Shown here piece by piece: positions 1 through 8,334 of a DNA stretch of 64,000 bases. The DNA is from Streptomyces gossypii (GTDB lineage Bacteria; Actinomycetota; Actinomycetes; Streptomycetales; Streptomycetaceae): NCBI RefSeq assembly GCF_025165795.1, contig NZ_JAJAGO010000004.1:248001-312000 (forward strand), written 5' to 3'. Under the pieces are notes generated by a model. That model had not been told where the DNA came from, did no database searches, and saw only the letters and a program-made list of their open reading frames with translations. Position numbers and translations under genes: made by a program. Position 1 is the first letter of the stretch; each line of letters begins with the position of its first letter.

Positions 1-1059
1 CTGCGCGGCCCGCTTTCCCGCGGAGCCACCTTCGCCCGCGCTCCCGGACGACGCACCAGCCTTCGCGGTGCCCTGCTTCGCGGCGGTGCCCTTCTTCGCG
101 GCCTTCTTCGCGGCGGTGCTCTTCTTCGCGGTCTTCCCTGACGGGGCCTTCTGCGATGCGGTCTTCTTCCCGGCAGGTGCGGCCTTCTTCTTCGCCGCGC
201 CCTTCCGGCGCATCTCATGCACCGTCCCGCCAGGCCCCGACTCCGCCTCCTCCGACCCCGCGGCCGCCCCCGGAACGTCCTCGCGCGACTCCTTCGCCGC
301 CTGCACCGAGCTCTCCAGCACCGACATCAGGTCCAAGACCTTCCCCTTCTCGGCCGGAGCCCGCTTCTCCGCCGCCGGCGCGGCGCCCTGCTCCTTCGCC
401 GCGACCAGCGCCTCCATCGCCTCGCGATAGTCGTCGTGCAGCTCGCCCGTGTCCAGCTCACCCAGCGTCGCCATCAGGGTGTCCGCCAGGTCCAGCTCCG
501 CGTCGCGCACCTCCACCTTGCCGCTCGGGGCCATACCCTCGGCCGACCGGATCTCGTCCGGCCAGAGCATCATGTGCAGAGTGAGCGTGTCCTGGTACAC
601 CCGCACCATCGCCAGGCTCTCCCGGCCGCGCAGCGCGAACTTCGCTATGGCGACCTTCCCCGAACGCTCCAGCGCCTCCCTGAGCAGCACGTACGGCTTG
701 CTGGCACCCTGCCCGTCGCCCGACAGGAAGTACGAGCGGTCCAACCGGATGGGGTCGATCTCCTCGGCGGGCACGAAGGCGAGGATCTCCACCGTCTTGG
801 CCGTCGGCAGCGGGAGGGAGGCGAGGTCCTCGTCCGTGAGCTGGACTGCCGTCCCGTCTGCCGCCTCGTATGCCTTGCCGATCTCCTCGCCGGGTACCTC
901 GCGCTCGTCCAGCTCGCACACCTTCCGGTAGCGGATACGACCGCCATCCGTGGTGTGTATCTGACGGAACGAGACGCTGTGACTCTCGGTAGCAGAGAAC
1001 ACCTTGATCGGGATGGTGACCAGACCGAAGGATATGGACCCTTTCCAGATGGAACGCAT
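1..1059 (-). CDS. ku: Ku DNA-end-binding protein of bacterial NHEJ (3' end beyond window)
   Basis: Reading leftwards from the ATG at 1059, the protein opens MRSIWKGSISFGLV, the signature start of bacterial Ku, and the Ku core runs for about 250 residues. Ku homodimers ring double-strand ends and recruit LigD for non-homologous end joining. The core is followed by a long Lys/Ala/Pro-rich tail with repeated KK-AA blocks, as in the DNA-binding C-terminal extensions of Streptomyces Ku proteins. At least 353 codons are present and no stop is reached before base 1, so the gene is cut by the window edge. A GAAGGGAC-like Shine-Dalgarno sequence precedes the ATG. The gene is divergent from the LigD-polymerase gene with only 30 bp between start codons. 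Confidence 0.93.
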   Translation of the reverse strand, partial: MRSIWKGSISFGLVTIPIKVFSATESHSVSFRQIHTTDGGRIRYRKVCELDEREVPGEEIGKAYEAADGTAVQLTDEDLASLPLPTAKTVEILAFVPAEEIDPIRLDRSYFLSGDGQGASKPYVLLREALERSGKVAIAKFALRGRESLAMVRVYQDTLTLHMMLWPDEIRSAEGMAPSGKVEVRDAELDLADTLMATLGELDTGELHDDYREAMEALVAAKEQGAAPAAEKRAPAEKGKVLDLMSVLESSVQAAKESREDVPGAAAGSEEAESGPGGTVHEMRRKGAAKKKAAPAGKKTASQKAPSGKTAKKSTAAKKAAKKGTAAKQGTAKAGASSGSAGEGGSAGKRAAQ

Positions 1060-1089
1060 CATTTGTCCCTTCCATGGGACTCTCAGGGT

Positions 1090-1983
1090 ATGCCCATGGC
1101 AGAGATCGAGGGCCGCAAAGTGGCGCTCAGCAATCTCGACAAGATCCTGTATCCGGCCGCCGGATTCACCAAGGGTGAGGCCGTGCACTACTACGCCTCG
1201 GTCGCCGACGCCGTCCTCCCCCACCTCTACGGGCGCCCCGTCTCCTTCCTCCGCTTCCCGGACGGCGTGGAGGCGCAGCGGTTCTTCGCGAAGCACGTGC
1301 CGCCCGGGACCCCCGACTGGGTGACCACCTGCAAGGTCCACCGCAGCGGCGGCAAGACGGGGCAGCAAGTGCTGATCCAGGATCTCGCGAGTCTGATCTG
1401 GGCGGCCAATCTGGCCGCACTGGAACTGCACACCCCCCAGTGGCGGATCGAATCCGAACGCCAGGCGGACCGCATCGTCTTCGACCTCGACCCCGGCGAC
1501 GGCGACGGCGCCACCGTCCTCGACTGCCGCACCGTCGCCGTCTGGCTGCGCGAACGGCTCGCCGAGGACGGCTTCACCGCCCATCCCAAAACCTCGGGCT
1601 CCAAGGGCCTCCACCTCCTGGCAGCCCTCGTACCCACCGACAGCCACGCCGCCTCGGCCTACGCCAAGACGCTCGCGCGGGAGGCCGAGGCCGCCCTCCC
1701 CGACCTCGCACTGCACCGGATGACCAGGTCACTGCGCGCCGGGAAGGTGTTCGTGGACCACTCCCAGAACTCCTGGGCCAAGACCACCGCGACCCCGTAC
1801 ACCCTGCGCGCCAAGGCCCGTCCCACCGTCTCCACACCCGTCACCTGGGAGGAGCTGGAAGCCGCCCGCACCCCGGACGACCTGGTCTTCCTCGCATCGG
1901 ACACGCCCGAGCGGCTCCAGCAGCACGGGGACCTCCTGGCCCCACTGCTCGACCCCGCGCAGGCGCGGCCCCTTCCTTCGTGA
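1090..1983 (+). CDS. LigD polymerase/primase-domain protein (NHEJ)
   Basis: A stand-alone 297-residue archaeo-eukaryotic primase-type polymerase domain, the LigD PolDom. It fills gaps with nucleotides or ribonucleotides during end joining with Ku. Visible features are the N-terminal VALSNLDKILYP motif, the metal-binding FDLDPG motif (Asp132 and Asp134), the SGSKGLH nucleotide-binding motif and a C-terminal FVDHSQN motif. No ligase or phosphoesterase domain is fused, so this is a split LigD whose ligase must be encoded elsewhere. Two in-frame ATGs (1090 and 1096) are possible starts; 1090 is used here. It is divergent from ku, and the 30-bp gap must hold both promoters, or promoters inside the opposing genes. 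Confidence 0.92.
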   Translation: MPMAEIEGRKVALSNLDKILYPAAGFTKGEAVHYYASVADAVLPHLYGRPVSFLRFPDGVEAQRFFAKHVPPGTPDWVTTCKVHRSGGKTGQQVLIQDLASLIWAANLAALELHTPQWRIESERQADRIVFDLDPGDGDGATVLDCRTVAVWLRERLAEDGFTAHPKTSGSKGLHLLAALVPTDSHAASAYAKTLAREAEAALPDLALHRMTRSLRAGKVFVDHSQNSWAKTTATPYTLRAKARPTVSTPVTWEELEAARTPDDLVFLASDTPERLQQHGDLLAPLLDPAQARPLPS

Positions 1984-2023
1984 TCAAGGACACATGCGTG
2001 ACCAAGCACACACTTTTCCGTGC

Positions 2024-2323
2024 TCAGGTGTTGCTGGTGCCCCAGTCGTCGTCTGCGGGGACGCCGCGGTCGCGCATCGCGTGCACCTTGTCGCTGACCA
2101 GGGGCGGAAGCCGGTGCCCGACCCTGTCGTTGACCGTGTCGAAGGCCCTGGTCGCCATGGAGCGCCCATTGAGCGCGGCGGCCTCCGCGGCGTTGCGCAC
2201 GGCCGGGTTCTGGGCGAACTGTTCCGCACCCTGCCGAATCTGTTCGTAACGCTCCCTGCCGGAGCGCGTGCCGAGCACGTATCCGATGGCCAGTCCGACG
2301 ACGAACGTCAGGCGGTACCGCAT
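2024..2323 (-). CDS. Small YtxH-like membrane-anchored protein
   Basis: This 99-residue protein has one N-terminal hydrophobic segment (residues about 4-19) ending in YVLGTRSGRERYEQI, the start typical of the small YtxH-like proteins common in actinobacteria. The rest is a charged, Ala-rich helical tail. No enzymatic motif is visible and the function is unknown. A purine-rich AAGGAAAGGG lies just upstream of the ATG at 2323. It is convergent with the LigD-polymerase gene, whose stop is 41 bp away. Confidence 0.75.
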   Translation of the reverse strand: MRYRLTFVVGLAIGYVLGTRSGRERYEQIRQGAEQFAQNPAVRNAAEAAALNGRSMATRAFDTVNDRVGHRLPPLVSDKVHAMRDRGVPADDDWGTSNT

Positions 2324-2370
2324 GGCGCAACCCTTTCCTTGTCCTGTCTGGGGGCGCGCGCAAAACCGAT

Positions 2371-2400
2371 TTCGGCGCAGCCCCGGGCATGCGCTAATGT
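2371..2400 (+). promoter_or_regulatory. Probable tRNA-Asn promoter
   Basis: TTCGGC (2371-2376) and TAATGT (2395-2400) are separated by 18 bp and lie about 58 bp before the mature tRNA-Asn. They resemble a weak -35/-10 pair for the vegetative sigma factor. The site was assigned from spacing and position only. Confidence 0.4.
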
Positions 2401-2457
2401 ATTGCTCGCAGCGAGGGAACGCCCCCGGAGGCGGGTAGGCGAGTCCGAGCAGTGCAG

Positions 2458-2530
2458 TCCCCTGTAGCTCAATCGGCAGAGCAGCCGGCTGTTAACCGGC
2501 AGGTTACTGGTTCGAATCCAGTCGGGGGAG
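2458..2530 (+). tRNA. tRNA-Asn (GTT)
   Basis: A 73-nt cloverleaf. The acceptor arm TCCCCTG pairs with CGGGGGA, the D arm is GCTC...GAGC, the anticodon loop carries GTT between the CCGGC/GCCGG halves, and the T arm has GGTTCGAATCC. CCA is not encoded, as in most Streptomyces tRNAs; the genome reads GCA after the acceptor stem. Confidence 0.96.
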
Positions 2531-2537
2531 CAGTATC

Positions 2538-2560
2538 AAGGGCCCCGCGAGGGGCCCTTT
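2538..2560 (+). terminator. Intrinsic terminator after tRNA-Asn
   Basis: Nine-bp perfect stem (AAGGGCCCC / GGGGCCCTT) with a four-base GCGA loop and trailing Ts, seven bases after the tRNA end. Confidence 0.85.
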
Positions 2561-2762
2561 CTCATTGCCCCGGCCGCCTCCCGGCGGCGCCTCGGCACCT
2601 CCCGGCAGCGTTCCCGGCAAAGCGAACCGCCGAACCGGGAACCGCGCGGGCCAGGAACGATGTCCTGATCAACAGCGGTCTCCACCCGGCACGGGCGGGA
2701 GATCGTATGAGCAGCTATGCTGCGGCAGACGGCGCGCACACTTGTGCGCGGCACGCCGTTTC

Positions 2763-2836
2763 GGGGCGGTAGCTCAGCCGGTTAGAGCAGCGGACTCATA
2801 ATCCGTCGGCCGTGGGTTCGAGTCCCACCCGCCCCA
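2763..2836 (+). tRNA. tRNA with CAT anticodon (elongator Met or Ile2)
   Basis: A 74-nt cloverleaf with acceptor GGGGCGG/CCGCCCC, anticodon loop CTCATAA and T arm GGGTTCGAGTCCC. CAT anticodons are shared by elongator tRNA-Met and by the TilS-modified tRNA-Ile2 that reads AUA. It lacks the unpaired first base of an initiator tRNA. I cannot separate Met from Ile2 by eye. CCA is not encoded. Confidence 0.93.
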
Positions 2837-3403
2837 CTCTGGCTCCCCAGCCGACCTCCCCACCGGAGCTGGGGCCTTGGCTCAGCAGCACCTCTGCGTT
2901 GCCACTGTGAAGATCACCAGCTCGGCCACGGGCGCAGACGATCACGCCATGCCACGAAGAAGCCCCGACCCCTGCCGGTATCGGTGCGCCGCTCCTGCTC
3001 GAGCACGCTGTCGATGATCGAATCCCGCCACGCGCCACGACCGTGAACGTGATCGCGGATGCGCCTGGCTCGGCAAAGGAAGGGGATCTTTCGTTCCGTT
3101 AGGGGGTCAGGCTCTCGTCAGCCGCCGCGAGCGCCAGATGCCACGGGTACGCCTCGGGACGCCCCTGCCCTGGCGCGCACTGGGCATGGACCCGCCAGCC
3201 TCCCTTAAAGCACAGCCAAGCCGGGCACACCGCCCGCCCCGCAGCCTGGGCCTCTCGGGAATCGGTTCACCTCTGCTCAGGCGGGGGTGTTCCAAGGGTC
3301 GGTGGGGCAATGCCTCACCGCGCCGGTCCGTGCACGGCAGGGTGCCAGCGTCGCTGACGGCCACCGTTGGAGTGGAGGTGCCCCCTGTGACGCGGCGGCT
3401 CGC
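2837..3403. other. 567-bp stretch without a recognisable gene
   Basis: No convincing coding frame is seen on either strand. An imperfect inverted repeat (CCCCAGC at 2845-2851 with GCTGGGG at 2868-2874) just after the CAT tRNA may serve as its terminator. The position downstream of a tRNA is a classic integration site, but I see no second copy of the tRNA 3' end and no recombinase. Confidence 0.5.
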
Positions 3404-3877
3404 TCAGTCGAAGGTGTAGTTGTATTTTCCGGCGAGGGCCGTCATCGCCTGGACGTCGGCGTCGTTCAGAGGCGGTCCGACCACGCCGCGAGTGCCGGGG
3501 GATCCGATTTCGGCGAACATGCCGTCCATACCGGCGGGTGCGTACAGGAAATATATGCGGGCCGGTGTGGTGCGGCTCAGGTTCCTGAATGAGTGGCGCA
3601 CACCTTTCGGCACGTATACGACCCCACCGGGCGCAACCTCGTACGAATCGTCGCCCGCGGTGATGACGAGTTCGCCCTCCATCACGATGAATGTCTCCGA
3701 TTCACCGTGATGCGTGTGCGGTGGGGGCCCGGCATCGGCGGGCATGATTGCCTCGATCAGCGAGAACTCCCCGCCGGTCTGCCCCGAATCGAGGAGCGTC
3801 GTGTACGTGTCACCCACGAGGTGGACAGCCGAGCCGCCCTCCACGGGCACGTGAACCGGGGGTAAGCCGAGTGACAT
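3404..3877 (-). CDS. Cupin-domain protein
   Basis: A 157-residue single-domain cupin. The first cupin motif is seen as PHTHHGESETFIVMEGE and the second as GGVVYVPKGVRHSFRN, giving His/His/Glu and a later His as likely metal ligands. The substrate is unknown; such small cupins are often annotated as oxygenase- or isomerase-like. The ATG at 3877 is chosen because AAGGAG lies eight bases upstream. A longer in-frame extension to 3988 lacks such a site and reads as non-conserved sequence. Confidence 0.85.
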   Translation of the reverse strand: MSLGLPPVHVPVEGGSAVHLVGDTYTTLLDSGQTGGEFSLIEAIMPADAGPPPHTHHGESETFIVMEGELVITAGDDSYEVAPGGVVYVPKGVRHSFRNLSRTTPARIYFLYAPAGMDGMFAEIGSPGTRGVVGPPLNDADVQAMTALAGKYNYTFD

Positions 3878-4120
3878 GAGGCTCCTTCGGTGCTCAGTGA
3901 CCACGCGTCGGCACAGGGGGCAAGTGAGCGCGGGAGCAAGCCACTTCTGGCCGCGCCCTGCACTCACATTATGGTCGGAAACGGCCACTCAGGGCCAGTA
4001 CGCCGACGCTCACCCGCTGTGACGGCCCGCCATCGCGACTGCGCTGGGAGCCCTTCGCCGTCCCGGAGGAGGCTCCGCGCCCGCTGGCGGGGGTGCCGGA
4101 CGCGGGGGTGCCGGACGCCC

Positions 4121-4312
4121 ATGGGCCTCCACCCGCTGGAGCGCCTGATGGTCCTCGGCCCCGGCGGAGGGCGGCAGAGCCTCTTCTTCCACGCGCCCGA
4201 CCACGAGGTCCTGGACGAGCGCGACGAACGCGTCAGCCTCTTCACGGTCATCGAGTCCCTCTACGCACCACGGCGCGACGGGGCGTTCTCCAGCAGCAGG
4301 ACTTGCCCTTGA
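4121..4312 (+). pseudogene. Possible short coding remnant upstream of the MFS exporter gene
   Basis: From ATG 4121 to the TGA at 4310-4312 one frame has almost every third codon position G or C, the compositional signature of a real gene in this genome. The 63-residue product (for example RQSLFFHAPDHEVLDERDERVS) matches no family I recognise. Upstream the same frame loses this bias and becomes Arg/Pro/Ser-rich, while another frame looks more protein-like. That pattern is expected of the decayed 3' end of a frameshifted gene. It could instead be a genuine small protein, or chance. Confidence 0.3.
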
Positions 4313-4335
4313 CGCTAGTGTCAGCGTCCTACGGT
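4309..4335 (+). promoter_or_regulatory. Palindromic MerR-type operator within the exporter promoter
   Basis: TTGACG (4309-4314) and TACGGT (4330-4335) frame a perfect inverted repeat GACGCT-AGTGTC-AGCGTC (4311-4328). A second overlapping dyad, TGACGCTAGTGTCA, also fits. The -10 ends seven bases before the exporter ATG, so transcripts should start at or next to the start codon and be leaderless. The unusual spacer (15 bp between these hexamers) and the dyad between the elements suit control by the neighbouring MerR-family protein, which is an inference. Confidence 0.6.
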
Positions 4336-4341
4336 GCCCGC

Positions 4342-5583
4342 ATGATTGCTGATGCGAGTGATGTGGTGCGTCCGCGCGGGCCGGGGTGGCTGGTGTGTCT
4401 GCTGCTGACGACCTTCGTGATCGGTACGGACGATTTCGTGATCGCGGGGCTGCTGCCTCAGATCGCGGAGGATCTGCAGGTGAGTGAGGCTGCGGCCGGG
4501 CAGCTGGTGACGGTGTTCTCGGTGACGTATGCGGTGGCGGCGCCGGTCCTCGCGGTGCTGACGGCCCGGCTGCCGCGCAAGGCGCTGGTGGTAGGGGGCC
4601 TTGTCGTGTTCGCGGTGGCCAACGTCGCCACCGCGCTCGCACCCGGCTACGGGCTGCTGATGGTGATGCGGGTGGTGGCCGCGTTGGTCGCGGCCTCCCT
4701 CACCCCGGCGGTGTTCGCGCTCGCGGGCCGCCTCTCGGCGCCGGAGCGGATCGGCCGCTCCATCGGCACCGTCGCCGCCGGCCTCACGGTGTCGCTCTTC
4801 GTCGGCGTGCCGCTGGGCACGCTGGTGGGCGACGCGTTCGGCTGGCGGGCCACCTTCCTGGCCGTCGCCCTGCTCACCGTCGTGGTCGCCGCGGCGGCCG
4901 CCTGCTTCCTGCCGCGCCTCTCGGGCGCCACCGAAGCCACCGTCGCCCAGAAGCTGCGCATCCTGAGCCGCCCCGCCCTCCTGATGTGCGTGGCCGGGAC
5001 GGTGCTGGGTGCCAGCAGCGGGCTGATGATCTACACCTACATCGCCCCGGTCACCGAGAACCTCACCGGGAAGAACGGCGCGGTCCTCGCCCTGTTCATC
5101 GCCGTGATCGGTGTCGCCGGCGCCGTGGGCACCTTCGCCGGAGGCCGCCTCACCGACAGCTGGGGCGCCGACAAAGCCCTGTTGGCCACCTTCACCGGTC
5201 TCGTCGTGGCGACCGCCGGACTCGCCCTCATCGGCACCACCGCCCAACAGGACGCCCCGGTCTGGCTCGTGGCCCTCGCCCTGGCCCTGTGGGGCTTCGC
5301 CGCCTGGGGCTTCAACCCCCCTATGAACACCCGCGCCCTCCACCTCGCCCCGGATGCCGGAACCGAAGCCGTCGCCCTCAACACCAGCGGCCTCTACCTC
5401 GGCATCGCCCTCGCCGGCGCTGTCGGCGGCGCCGCGCTCAGCACCCACAACGGCACCGGAGTCTCCCTCACCGCCACCGGTACCGGCCTGGCCGCCCTCC
5501 TCCTCATGACCGCCGCCATCCGCCGCCACCCCACCGCCACTCCCCTCGCCAAAACCCCTGCCGCCCGGGTCACCGTCCCGTGA
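4342..5583 (+). CDS. MFS exporter, DHA1 (Cmx/AraJ-like) family
   Basis: A 413-residue, 12-helix major facilitator protein. The DHA1 signature is seen as GTDDFVIAGLLPQIAEDLQVS in helix 1 and its loop, with a basic ARLPRK loop between helices 2 and 3 and a conserved GVPLGTLVGDAFGWRATF segment in the middle of the N-terminal half. Members such as Cmx/CmlA or AraJ proteins expel chloramphenicol or other small amphipathic compounds by proton antiport; the true substrate here is unknown. The gene starts just after a palindromic promoter and is convergent with a MerR regulator 18 bp beyond its stop. Confidence 0.88.
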   Translation: MIADASDVVRPRGPGWLVCLLLTTFVIGTDDFVIAGLLPQIAEDLQVSEAAAGQLVTVFSVTYAVAAPVLAVLTARLPRKALVVGGLVVFAVANVATALAPGYGLLMVMRVVAALVAASLTPAVFALAGRLSAPERIGRSIGTVAAGLTVSLFVGVPLGTLVGDAFGWRATFLAVALLTVVVAAAAACFLPRLSGATEATVAQKLRILSRPALLMCVAGTVLGASSGLMIYTYIAPVTENLTGKNGAVLALFIAVIGVAGAVGTFAGGRLTDSWGADKALLATFTGLVVATAGLALIGTTAQQDAPVWLVALALALWGFAAWGFNPPMNTRALHLAPDAGTEAVALNTSGLYLGIALAGAVGGAALSTHNGTGVSLTATGTGLAALLLMTAAIRRHPTATPLAKTPAARVTVP

Positions 5584-5601
5584 AGACCTGCAGGAAGATG
5601 C

Positions 5602-5985
5602 CTAAGGGCTGTCCCGTTGCGGCACGACCGCCTCTTCCAGTTCGGCACAGTGCTGGACCAGCCGGTCCCTGACCTGTTGCAGCCGGGCGATCCTGTCCTC
5701 CAGTCCCGCCAGCCGCCGCTGCGCCGTTTCCACTTCGGCCGCACAGCGGGGGGAGTCGGTCAGGCGGTGTTCCAGGCAGCCCGCAGAGAGGTAGAGCAGG
5801 ACGTCATCGGTGGTCAGTCCAGCGACGAGCAGATCCTTGATGTTGCGTACCCGGTCGAGAGCGGCTTCCTCGTACTCGCGGTGCCCGTTGGCGTCCCTGG
5901 AAGGCGAAAGGAGCCCTTGCTGCTCGTAGTAACGCAGGGAGCGAGGGCTGACGCCGACTCGTTCGGCGAACTCTCCGATGCGCAT
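5602..5985 (-). CDS. MerR-family transcriptional regulator
   Basis: A 127-residue regulator with an N-terminal winged helix-turn-helix (MRIGEFAERVGVSPRSLRYYEQQGLL, then the REY wing) and a C-terminal dimerisation coiled coil (about residues 75-115). One Cys lies in AGCLEH and another in SPRCAAE, but there is no typical metal-binding loop, so an organic ligand is more likely than a metal. The ATG at 5985 has GGAG nine bases upstream; ATG 6003 is the alternative. It lies convergent to the MFS exporter and probably acts on the palindrome in front of that gene. Confidence 0.88.
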   Translation of the reverse strand: MRIGEFAERVGVSPRSLRYYEQQGLLSPSRDANGHREYEEAALDRVRNIKDLLVAGLTTDDVLLYLSAGCLEHRLTDSPRCAAEVETAQRRLAGLEDRIARLQQVRDRLVQHCAELEEAVVPQRDSP

Positions 5986-6201
5986 GTTCCGCTCCGTAAG
6001 CATGTCGGCTCTCTGAGAGGTTGGCCTGGCACCTGCGTAAGACCAACCGCTGCCGCCGTATTCCAGCAAGGGGGTCTTCGCTCCGGGCGACCCCCCGCGA
6101 GTCGGCTCGGCCGCCGAAGGCGAGACCTGGACGGGGAGGCCGCGGCGGCGGCAGCGAACCCCACGTCGCCGCGCCGGTATGCCGCCCTGCCCGCACCCCC
6201 G

Positions 6202-8079
6202 TCAGCCGCCGACCACGCCGCCGTCTTCCCTGGTGATGACGATCGTTGCTGACCGGGGACGTCCGGTGGCGCTGAAGTCCGGCCAGTTCGAGCTCGCCCG
6301 GGGGTCCTGGGGCGTGCCCGAGTCGCCGGGGTGCTGGATGTTGACGAACAGCGACCGGCCGTCGGGCGTGGAGGTGATGCCGGTGATCTCGCAGCGCGGC
6401 GGCCCGACCAGGAAGCGCCGGATGTCACCCGTGCGCGGATCGGCTGCCAGCATCTGGTTGTTCTGCTCGGCGCCGTCGACCGTGGGCTGGGTGCCGTCGG
6501 TCTGGATCCAGAGCCGCCCCTCGGCGTCGAACCAGAGACCGTCGGGCGAGCCGAAAGCCTGGTCCGGCGGGACGGTGGCGCCGCTGGCCTGGTCCCCGGC
6601 GAGGAGGAACACGTCCCAGTCGAACGTCTCCGCGCCGGGGTCTCCGCCCTCGTCGATCTTGATGATGTGGCCGAAGCGGTTTTCCCGTCGTGGATTGGCC
6701 GCGTTCACCGACTCGGTCCGGGCCGTGTTGTTCGTGCAGGTGAAGAACACCGCGCCGGTGCCGGGCTGCACGGTGCACCATTCCGGGCGGTCCATCGGGG
6801 TCGCGCCCACGGCGTCGGCCGCGAGGCGGGTGCGGATCAGCACCTCGGCCTGGTCTGCGAAGCCGTCGGCCGCGGTCAGGCCCGGCTCACCGTGCACCAG
6901 CGGAAGCCAGCTGCCGGTGCCGTCCTCGTCCAGCCGCGCCACATAGAGGGTGCCCTTGTCGAGCGGGCTGCGTCCGCGCTTGTGCGCCTTGTGGATCCGC
7001 TCCGCGCCCACGAACTTGTAGAAGTAGTCGAACTGCGTGTCGTCGCCCATGTAGACGACGGCCTCGCCGCGCCTGCCGCGTACGACGACGGCGTTCTCGT
7101 GCTCCATACGGCCCAGGGCGGTCCGCTTCTTCGGTGTCGACGTGGGGTCGAAGGGGTCGATCTCCACCACCCAGCCGAACCGGTTGTACTCGTTGGGCTC
7201 CTCCCTCATGTCGAATCGGGCCTCCGTGGTGTGCCACGGATACGGCTCCTCCGATCCGATGCCGTAGCGCTCCTCGACGGAACCGGCCGCCGGTGGCTCC
7301 TCGCCGAAGTAGAAGTACTTGTTGATCGTCTCCTCGCACGTCAGATAGGTGTCCCAGGGCGTCGGCCCGCTGGCGCAGTTGTTCAGGGTGCCCAGCACCC
7401 GGACGCCGGTGGGGTCCGCGTGGGTACGCAGCAGTGGGTGTCCCGCGGCGGGTCCGGTGACCTCGGCGGACGTGGTCATGGTCACCCGGCGGGCGAACTT
7501 CGACTCGACGAGGTGCCACCGGGCGTCGCGGTCCCGCTCGACCTCGATGATCGACACTCCGTGCGCGGCGAGCGACTTGGCGGTCTTCTCCGGCGACCAG
7601 TCGGCCCGGCCGTCCGTGTGCAGCAACTGCTCGCTCGTCGCCTCGTGGTTCACGCAGAGCAGGCCCGAGCGTCCAGAAGGTCCGCCCTTCAGCGGAAAGA
7701 ACCACATGCCGTCGTGGTGGTCACCCGCCTGATGCGCCTGCTCCGCCGCGCTGTTGCCTGCGTCCTCGGCGAACGCGGGCCCGGAGGGCACGATCGGGTG
7801 GCCCCAGGGGAAGAGCACCTGGTGCTGGTATCCGGGCGGCAGCACGACCGTGTCGGCGACGCTCGGCTGGACCGCGGGGAACCCGAGCAGCCCCGGCCTG
7901 CCGTGGCCGGCGCCGGGCGTGGCGCCCGGCTGGGTGCCGGCCGCAGCCTCGGGCGTGGCCGTGGCGCCGAAGAACGAGGCCGTGGCGGTGGCGAGCCCGC
8001 CTGCCAGGACCGTCCGGCGGGACAGGCGGCGCCGGGCGAGCTCGGACATCGAGGGTGAAGCGGCACTGTCGGGGCGCAC
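6202..8079 (-). CDS. phoX: PhoX-type secreted phosphatase (DUF839 family)
   Basis: A 625-residue PhoX-family protein. The N-terminus has a Tat signal (RRRLSRRTVLAGG, then a hydrophobic stretch and an Ala-rich cleavage region). The mature part carries PhoX landmarks: GLLCVNHEAT, LNNCASGPTPWDTYLTCEE (conserved Cys and Glu residues), GRMEHENAV, MGDDTQFDYFYKFV and DGLWFDAEGRLWIQTDG. PhoX enzymes are calcium/iron phosphomonoesterases that release phosphate outside the cell, so that is the expected role. GTG 8079 is chosen because GGAGG lies six bases upstream; an ATG at 8049 is also in frame. No clear PHO-box tandem is visible upstream. Confidence 0.88.
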   Translation of the reverse strand: MRPDSAASPSMSELARRRLSRRTVLAGGLATATASFFGATATPEAAAGTQPGATPGAGHGRPGLLGFPAVQPSVADTVVLPPGYQHQVLFPWGHPIVPSGPAFAEDAGNSAAEQAHQAGDHHDGMWFFPLKGGPSGRSGLLCVNHEATSEQLLHTDGRADWSPEKTAKSLAAHGVSIIEVERDRDARWHLVESKFARRVTMTTSAEVTGPAAGHPLLRTHADPTGVRVLGTLNNCASGPTPWDTYLTCEETINKYFYFGEEPPAAGSVEERYGIGSEEPYPWHTTEARFDMREEPNEYNRFGWVVEIDPFDPTSTPKKRTALGRMEHENAVVVRGRRGEAVVYMGDDTQFDYFYKFVGAERIHKAHKRGRSPLDKGTLYVARLDEDGTGSWLPLVHGEPGLTAADGFADQAEVLIRTRLAADAVGATPMDRPEWCTVQPGTGAVFFTCTNNTARTESVNAANPRRENRFGHIIKIDEGGDPGAETFDWDVFLLAGDQASGATVPPDQAFGSPDGLWFDAEGRLWIQTDGTQPTVDGAEQNNQMLAADPRTGDIRRFLVGPPRCEITGITSTPDGRSLFVNIQHPGDSGTPQDPRASSNWPDFSATGRPRSATIVITREDGGVVGG

Positions 8080-8275
8080 GGAGGGCCTCCAGCCATGGAA
8101 GTGGACCGCGAGGTTGGTTGCCGCGGTCGGGGCAGCCGTAACCCTAGGAAGCGGAGGTGGCCCGGTCTTCGTGCGCACGTGAACAGGGGCCCAACACTGC
8201 GGCGGCACCGGCTGGGCCTTCGCGGCGAGGCCACGAAGGAGAGTGCCGGGCCGCCAAGCGGAACGCAACGCCCGT

Positions 8276-8314
8276 GGTGCCGGGCGCGCGGACAGGGCCC
8301 GCGCGCCCGGCACC
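8276..8314 (-). terminator. Strong hairpin after the first GH2 gene
   Basis: Perfect 16-bp GC-rich stem (8276-8291 with 8299-8314) and a 7-base loop, 20 bp beyond the GH2 stop. It has no T-tract, as is usual for Streptomyces terminators. Confidence 0.75.
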
Positions 8315-8334
8315 GGTGCGGTCGCCGCCAAAGG

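Noticed and set aside
2796..3038. Open frame on the minus strand ending in GLEPTADGL, overlapping the CAT tRNA
   Set aside because: That C-terminus is the familiar false translation of tRNA sequence, and the rest has no protein-like composition.
8080..8190. PHO box upstream of phoX
   Set aside because: Only one GTTCAC-like unit (8178-8184, minus strand) is present; the 11-bp tandem needed for PhoP binding is not seen.
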